Source of the DNA: Mariniblastus sp.
GTDB taxonomy: Bacteria; Planctomycetota; Planctomycetia; Pirellulales; Pirellulaceae
NCBI GenBank assembly: GCA_011523945.1
Contig: WTFU01000063.1
Span: 119,730 to 183,729, forward strand
Length of the DNA: 64,000 nt
Direction: 5' to 3'
Below the pieces are notes generated by a model that did not search any database, was not told the origin of the DNA, and was given only the letters and a program-made list of their open reading frames with translations. Shown piece after piece: positions 60,245 to 64,000 of the stretch (position 1 is its first letter; every line of letters starts with the position of its first letter). The position numbers and the translations under genes are program-made.

Positions 60245-63200
60245 GTGAAACTGACCTGTATTTTGGTTATTATTAGTTCGGTCGCGGGCGGTATCATTGC
60301 CGGTTCCGCGACCTACAATACGAATTCGAGCCACACCTTTCCAATTCGTCAGGCGTACCGACCGGTCGCTTCGAGCGAACTTATTCGCTTGCCAAGTGAG
60401 ATTGGCAATAGAAGTTACATGAGCCCTCATGCCTCGCCAATCGCGGTGAGCGATCGTTTTGTATTTGCTGTCAACACGCCTGCCGATACGCTCGATGTGA
60501 TTGAAAAAGCAAACAACGAAATCGTTCATCGAATAAATGTTGGCATTGATCCGGTCAGTGTTGCCGTGCGACCGGATGGCAAAGAGGTGTGGGTCGCCAA
60601 TCATATTTCTGATTCGGTCAGTGTGATTGATATTGATTCGAATAGCCGCACCTATTTTCAGGTAGTTGCAACTATTCAAGCGTTTGAAAAGAAAGGTCGT
60701 GCCACCCGTTTTGATGAACCGGTTGGGATCGCCTTTGCGGGTAATGAAAAGGCCTATGTGGCGCTCTCGGCAGAAAATGAAATTGCCGTTGTCGACGTTC
60801 CAGAGAGAAAGCTCATTAAACGACTGGAAATTGTTGGGCAGGATCCGAGAGCTATTTCCGTTCGAGGAGATCGACTCTATGTGATTCCATTTGAATCCAA
60901 TAACCAAACGCAACTTTCGGGCGGTAAAAAGGAGGAGATTGGAAGTGATCTGGTAAGTTTTGACGCGTGGGATCACTCGATATCGAACAACAATGTTCTT
61001 TCTCTGGGGCATGTTGTTGATATTGTCAAGCATCCCGAGGTTCCCGATCGGGATCTTTTTGTTTTCGATACCAAGACCGATGAGTTGGTTGAAACGGTCG
61101 ATACGATTGGCACCTTACTCTATGGCGTTGCAGTAGACTCAGAGGGGCGGGTTTTTGTTGCCCAGACGGATGCCCGAAATGATGTTAACGGGCGGGCTGG
61201 AACCAAGAAACACGGTTTAGCCGAGTTGGGTAATCGCGCTTTTTTAAATCAGATCACAAAAATTGAGTTTAGTGGGTTAAAGGCGCGGCAACCGGAATTC
61301 ATTGATTTGGAGCCTGCTCCCCCTGCCGGGTTTGACCCCGACGATGCTCTGGCCACTCCATTTGCAATCAAAGTCAGCGAAGATGATCAGATCTTAGTCG
61401 TCACAGCGGCAGGCTCAGACAAACTGTTTACGGTCAATCCGAATACGGGGGAGGTGTTAGGTCGCGTTGGCGTCGGTTCAGTACCACGTGGGATTGCACT
61501 GGAATCGAAAAAGACGGGAGAAGTTTCAAGAGCCTGGGTTCATAACAGTATTGCCAATACGGTTTCAATCGTTGAGCTTGAGGATCCGGCTCAACCAATC
61601 GTGACTGAGACCATCGAATTGGAAGATCCAACGCCGGCTGAGTACAAACAAGGCCGGGCTGTTTTTAATTCTGCCAAGGCATCAGCAAGCGGTACCTTTT
61701 CCTGTGCTAGTTGTCATCCTGACGGGCACACCGATCAGTTGCTCTGGGTTTTAAAAACACCTGTGGTAACTGGTGGGAATCAAATCATGCCGAGATCGAC
61801 CATGCCACTTCGGGGGTTGCGAGACACAGCTCCTTTTCATTGGGATGGCATCCCGGGCGATCCGTATGGAGGTAATAACAGTGCAAACGTTCGCGCTCAT
61901 GTAGAACCTAATAGTGATCCGAACGTTCCGGTTTCATCGGTTCGAAGTGTTGTTGATGGTTCGCTTGCTTCCACCATGAGTGGTGTTGGATGGAGTGTAA
62001 TTAACGACGAGGGAAAGGCAGGGGCCCTGTCGAAGAGCGAGCGAGATGCGCTGTCTAAATTTCTTCTCGACATCCCGTTTCCGCCAGCTCAGCGCAGGGC
62101 TTACACCAATGTCTTATCACGCGAAGCTAAAAAAGGTTTTGAATTGTTTCATATTACCGGTGACGATGATCCCTCGAAGACTAGGTTCAACGTTTGTGGG
62201 GACTGTCATCGGATGCCATATTTGGTGAGCACGAATACGCCCGGGACTGGGATGGACGCCCCGACCTGGCGAGGTGCTTACGATCGTTGGCTCATTCTTC
62301 CGCAGGGGCGGTTGAACATGGTCGAGTTTCCATTCTTTCGCAGGATTGCTGAGCGTGGTTTAGACGAAGAATCGATTTGGAAACTGTCCTGGGGCGGTCG
62401 AGAAAGATTTAATCCGGTCTGGAAGATGGTCCTTGAGGGTAGTACTGGAGTTTCCGGAGCATTGGGTCGACAGGTGACCTTGAATCGATTTTCGGCGGAA
62501 AAGGGGCGGTCGGCTGATTTGCTTAACGCCCTTGAGGCGGCGTCTGCCGAGGGAGCCGTTGTACTGCAGGTAGATGGTGTTTTGTTGGATCGCAAATCGT
62601 CATCGCCCGTAGAATTACAGTTTGATGCGGAACTAGAAGGTGGAAAGTATCGAATGCTTGATCGACATTCGAAGGTATCGACGGCCGGGGCTCATGGGGC
62701 GAGCACTTTTGAATTGGGTGCGTCTTACTCGCGTGAAGAATTACTACACCTGGCAGCTCAGGGTCTTTTTGTCGGGACGTTTACCGCGAGGCATGGAATC
62801 AATCACCGGGACCAGGTGTCACAACCGGCACTCTGGACCAGAGGCTCCTTGCACGCTCAGCGAGGGCATCAAAAATTTCCGTTTTTATATGAGGGGAATT
62901 TGAAGATGTCGATTAGCGGTCGCCATATTGCAGAAGGTGCGGTCGTGATTGTCGATGGGCGTCGCGTGGCCGGTAATGTCGCAACGAACGAAGATAATGT
63001 TGAAATTGAGTTAGTGGAGTTGCCATCTCAGGGTTTGCATATGCTTCAGATTCAAAACCCGAATGGCCTGTTTAGTAATGATTTCATATTTCATGTTACC
63101 TCCGACCAGGCGGCGGCGACGGCAGCTGAGAAAAAAATACGTACAGATCGAGTTCCAGCGCGTTTAGGACTTTGGGGAGCCATTTCTGAAAATGATTTAC

Positions 63201-63634
63201 CTAAGGTAAAAGATTTGGTCCGTCGTGGTGCAAACGTGAGCGCTCGCCATCCTGAAAGCGGCACCACTCCGCTGGGTCAGGCCGCCCTGTTGGGTAATGT
63301 TGACGTTGGTGAATTTTTAATTCAAAAAGGGGCACGGGTTTCGGGAAGCAATCGCGATGGAAATACATCTCTACACATTGCGGCGTTTCTTTGTGATTTC
63401 GAATTTGTTGAATTATTACTTCGGAATGGTGCGGATCGAAATAAAAAAAATCGTGACGGCCAGACTTCTGTCGAGGTTGTTGATTCCGTTTTGAGTAAAC
63501 GAGCTGAGGAAATCTATCAAGGCATTGGCAGAGCAACCGGCAGGAACTTTGAGATGGATGAAATCCGGCGCCGTCGCCCCGAGATGGTCCGATTGCTTCG
63601 GAAGTATGCTCGCCCACAGATCGCAGACGATTGA
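60245..63634 (+). CDS. Fusion: YVTN propeller, di-haem cytochrome and ankyrin repeats
   Basis: About 1129 residues. GTG 60245 is chosen: AAAGGG lies 8 bases upstream and a signal peptide follows ('LTCILVIISSVAGGIIAGSA'); GTG 60236 overlaps that site. Residues ~60-470 contain YVTN-type propeller repeats: 'RINVGIDPVSVAVRPDGKEVWVAN', 'DSVSVIDID', 'VGIAFAGNEKAYVALSAENE'-like blades. Two haem motifs follow, 'FSCASCHPDGHTD' and 'FNVCGDCHRMPY', in a MauG-like arrangement. A beta-rich region (about 740-950) precedes three ankyrin repeats: 'AISENDLPKVKDLVRRGANV', 'TTPLGQAALLGNVDVGEFLI' and 'NTSLHIAAFLCDFEFVELLL'. It is probably periplasmic. Only 37 bases follow the peroxiredoxin gene, suggesting a shared oxidative-stress or redox role. 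Confidence 0.88.
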   Translation: MKLTCILVIISSVAGGIIAGSATYNTNSSHTFPIRQAYRPVASSELIRLPSEIGNRSYMSPHASPIAVSDRFVFAVNTPADTLDVIEKANNEIVHRINVGIDPVSVAVRPDGKEVWVANHISDSVSVIDIDSNSRTYFQVVATIQAFEKKGRATRFDEPVGIAFAGNEKAYVALSAENEIAVVDVPERKLIKRLEIVGQDPRAISVRGDRLYVIPFESNNQTQLSGGKKEEIGSDLVSFDAWDHSISNNNVLSLGHVVDIVKHPEVPDRDLFVFDTKTDELVETVDTIGTLLYGVAVDSEGRVFVAQTDARNDVNGRAGTKKHGLAELGNRAFLNQITKIEFSGLKARQPEFIDLEPAPPAGFDPDDALATPFAIKVSEDDQILVVTAAGSDKLFTVNPNTGEVLGRVGVGSVPRGIALESKKTGEVSRAWVHNSIANTVSIVELEDPAQPIVTETIELEDPTPAEYKQGRAVFNSAKASASGTFSCASCHPDGHTDQLLWVLKTPVVTGGNQIMPRSTMPLRGLRDTAPFHWDGIPGDPYGGNNSANVRAHVEPNSDPNVPVSSVRSVVDGSLASTMSGVGWSVINDEGKAGALSKSERDALSKFLLDIPFPPAQRRAYTNVLSREAKKGFELFHITGDDDPSKTRFNVCGDCHRMPYLVSTNTPGTGMDAPTWRGAYDRWLILPQGRLNMVEFPFFRRIAERGLDEESIWKLSWGGRERFNPVWKMVLEGSTGVSGALGRQVTLNRFSAEKGRSADLLNALEAASAEGAVVLQVDGVLLDRKSSSPVELQFDAELEGGKYRMLDRHSKVSTAGAHGASTFELGASYSREELLHLAAQGLFVGTFTARHGINHRDQVSQPALWTRGSLHAQRGHQKFPFLYEGNLKMSISGRHIAEGAVVIVDGRRVAGNVATNEDNVEIELVELPSQGLHMLQIQNPNGLFSNDFIFHVTSDQAAATAAEKKIRTDRVPARLGLWGAISENDLPKVKDLVRRGANVSARHPESGTTPLGQAALLGNVDVGEFLIQKGARVSGSNRDGNTSLHIAAFLCDFEFVELLLRNGADRNKKNRDGQTSVEVVDSVLSKRAEEIYQGIGRATGRNFEMDEIRRRRPEMVRLLRKYARPQIADD

Positions 63635-63756
63635 TTTTATTGGGGGTGCTCCGACGAACTGAGATCGTTTAATTAATCTAAATCGAGTTGTCTTGAGTAA
63701 ACAAGAATCAATCGCATACCGGTTGAATTACATTTGCGGGGATGCCAAGGCTGAAG

Positions 63757-64000
63757 CTATGGTCTAAGAATTCCTTCCGGGATTTCTCCGTCGCCAGTTA
63801 ATTCGCCATTAGCAATCCAGGACAGATTGAAACGGGCAATCTGTGACCCGCCATTTGGCCCTCCTTCGTGGTGGAGATAGATCCAGCCTTCGGAGGCGGT
63901 TCCCGGTCGGCCAGCGGTCAGGGAAGAATAGGCCGATGCCCCGGCGAAGATCAGGCGTTTGACTGGCCATGTTTTTCCGCCATCAAAACTTGCCCAAACG
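63757..64000 (-). CDS. C-terminal fragment of sialidase-like (BNR repeat) protein, truncated by window end
   Basis: The minus-strand frame is open from the last base to a TAG at 63757-63759, giving about 81 residues. It contains an Asp-box/BNR motif 'SFDGGKTW' and the following 'AYSSLTAGRPGTASEGWIYL' and 'QIARFNLSWI', characteristic of the last part of sialidase-like six-bladed propellers. Exo-alpha-sialidase and related secreted glycosidase-like proteins end in this way. The catalytic residues lie outside the window, so activity cannot be judged. It converges with the cytochrome-ankyrin gene, leaving about 120 bases between the two. Confidence 0.8.
   Translation of the reverse strand, partial: VWASFDGGKTWPVKRLIFAGASAYSSLTAGRPGTASEGWIYLHHEGGPNGGSQIARFNLSWIANGELTGDGEIPEGILRP

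Noticed and set aside
60224..61033. 269-residue minus-strand frame opposite the cytochrome-ankyrin gene
   Set aside because: It is antisense to a well-supported gene with signal peptide and propeller repeats and has no family pattern of its own.
1..64000. CRISPR array, tRNA/rRNA genes, insertion sequences, phage or toxin-antitoxin genes
   Set aside because: I saw no regularly spaced repeats, cloverleaf-type sequences, transposase motifs or terminal inverted repeats; none can be supported here.

Overview
This window looks like chromosome from a marine planctomycete, most likely Pirellulales-like, although rank and species cannot be fixed from sequence alone. The support is eight secreted formylglycine-type sulfatases in 64 kb, PSCyt/DUF1549/DUF1553 cytochromes paired with DUF1501 proteins, a DUF1592-type/DUF1552 pair, DUF1080 domains, 'WPQFRG'-type PQQ-like propellers, and two ECF sigma / FecR-like modules of the Rhodopirellula-Verrucomicrobium type. 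Nearly every product carries a Sec or Tat export signal. I saw no tRNA, rRNA, CRISPR array, insertion sequence or phage gene.

Layout. 0-3 kb: the 3' end of a gene encoding a VHL-beta-like domain, a sulfatase with a variant active-site motif, and an alpha/beta hydrolase. 3-8 kb: an NtrC-type response regulator and its histidine kinase, whose stop codons abut tail to tail, then a sigma-70 family factor. 8-24 kb: mostly single transcription units (sulfatase, a metallo-deacylase/BPL_N fusion, a PhoD-like phosphatase, a class C beta-lactamase-like hydrolase, a sugar isomerase-like TIM barrel, a sodium:solute symporter, a hydrolase-DUF1080 fusion, a JmjC-like/acyltransferase pair and two propellers). 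24-37.4 kb, minus strand: a compact polysaccharide locus of four sulfatase genes, one fused to a GH50 agarase-like domain, followed by a PSCyt1/DUF1549/DUF1553 cytochrome and a DUF1501 protein. 37.7-41.7 kb: ECF sigma, FecR-LamG protein and another sulfatase. 41.7-46.1 kb, minus strand: an orphan secretin-N protein, a DUF1080-sulfatase fusion and an acetylxylan esterase-like enzyme. 46.3-50.6 kb: two paralogous HlyD-like adaptors and a MacB/FtsX-type permease with no ATPase beside them. 50.7-59.4 kb: a second ECF/FecR pair, then PQQ propeller with EF-hands, DUF1592-type cytochrome, DUF1552 protein and another PQQ propeller. 59.6-63.6 kb: a peroxiredoxin-like gene with an in-frame TGA at the expected peroxidatic cysteine (probable selenoprotein), then a large YVTN propeller/di-haem/ankyrin protein. 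The window ends inside a sialidase-like gene on the minus strand.

How the genes fit together (inference). The 24-46 kb part reads as machinery for breaking down sulfated algal polysaccharide. The GH50-like domain points to agar or porphyran-type galactans; sulfatases would remove sulfate and the esterase acetyl groups, while ECF/FecR modules could couple envelope signals to transcription. The cytochrome/DUF1501 and DUF1592/DUF1552/PQQ sets are characteristic planctomycete families whose biochemistry is largely unknown. The strongest unusual signals are the candidate selenocysteine peroxiredoxin with a SECIS-like hairpin, the sulfatase-GH50-EF-hand fusion, and the cytochrome-ankyrin protein beside the peroxiredoxin.
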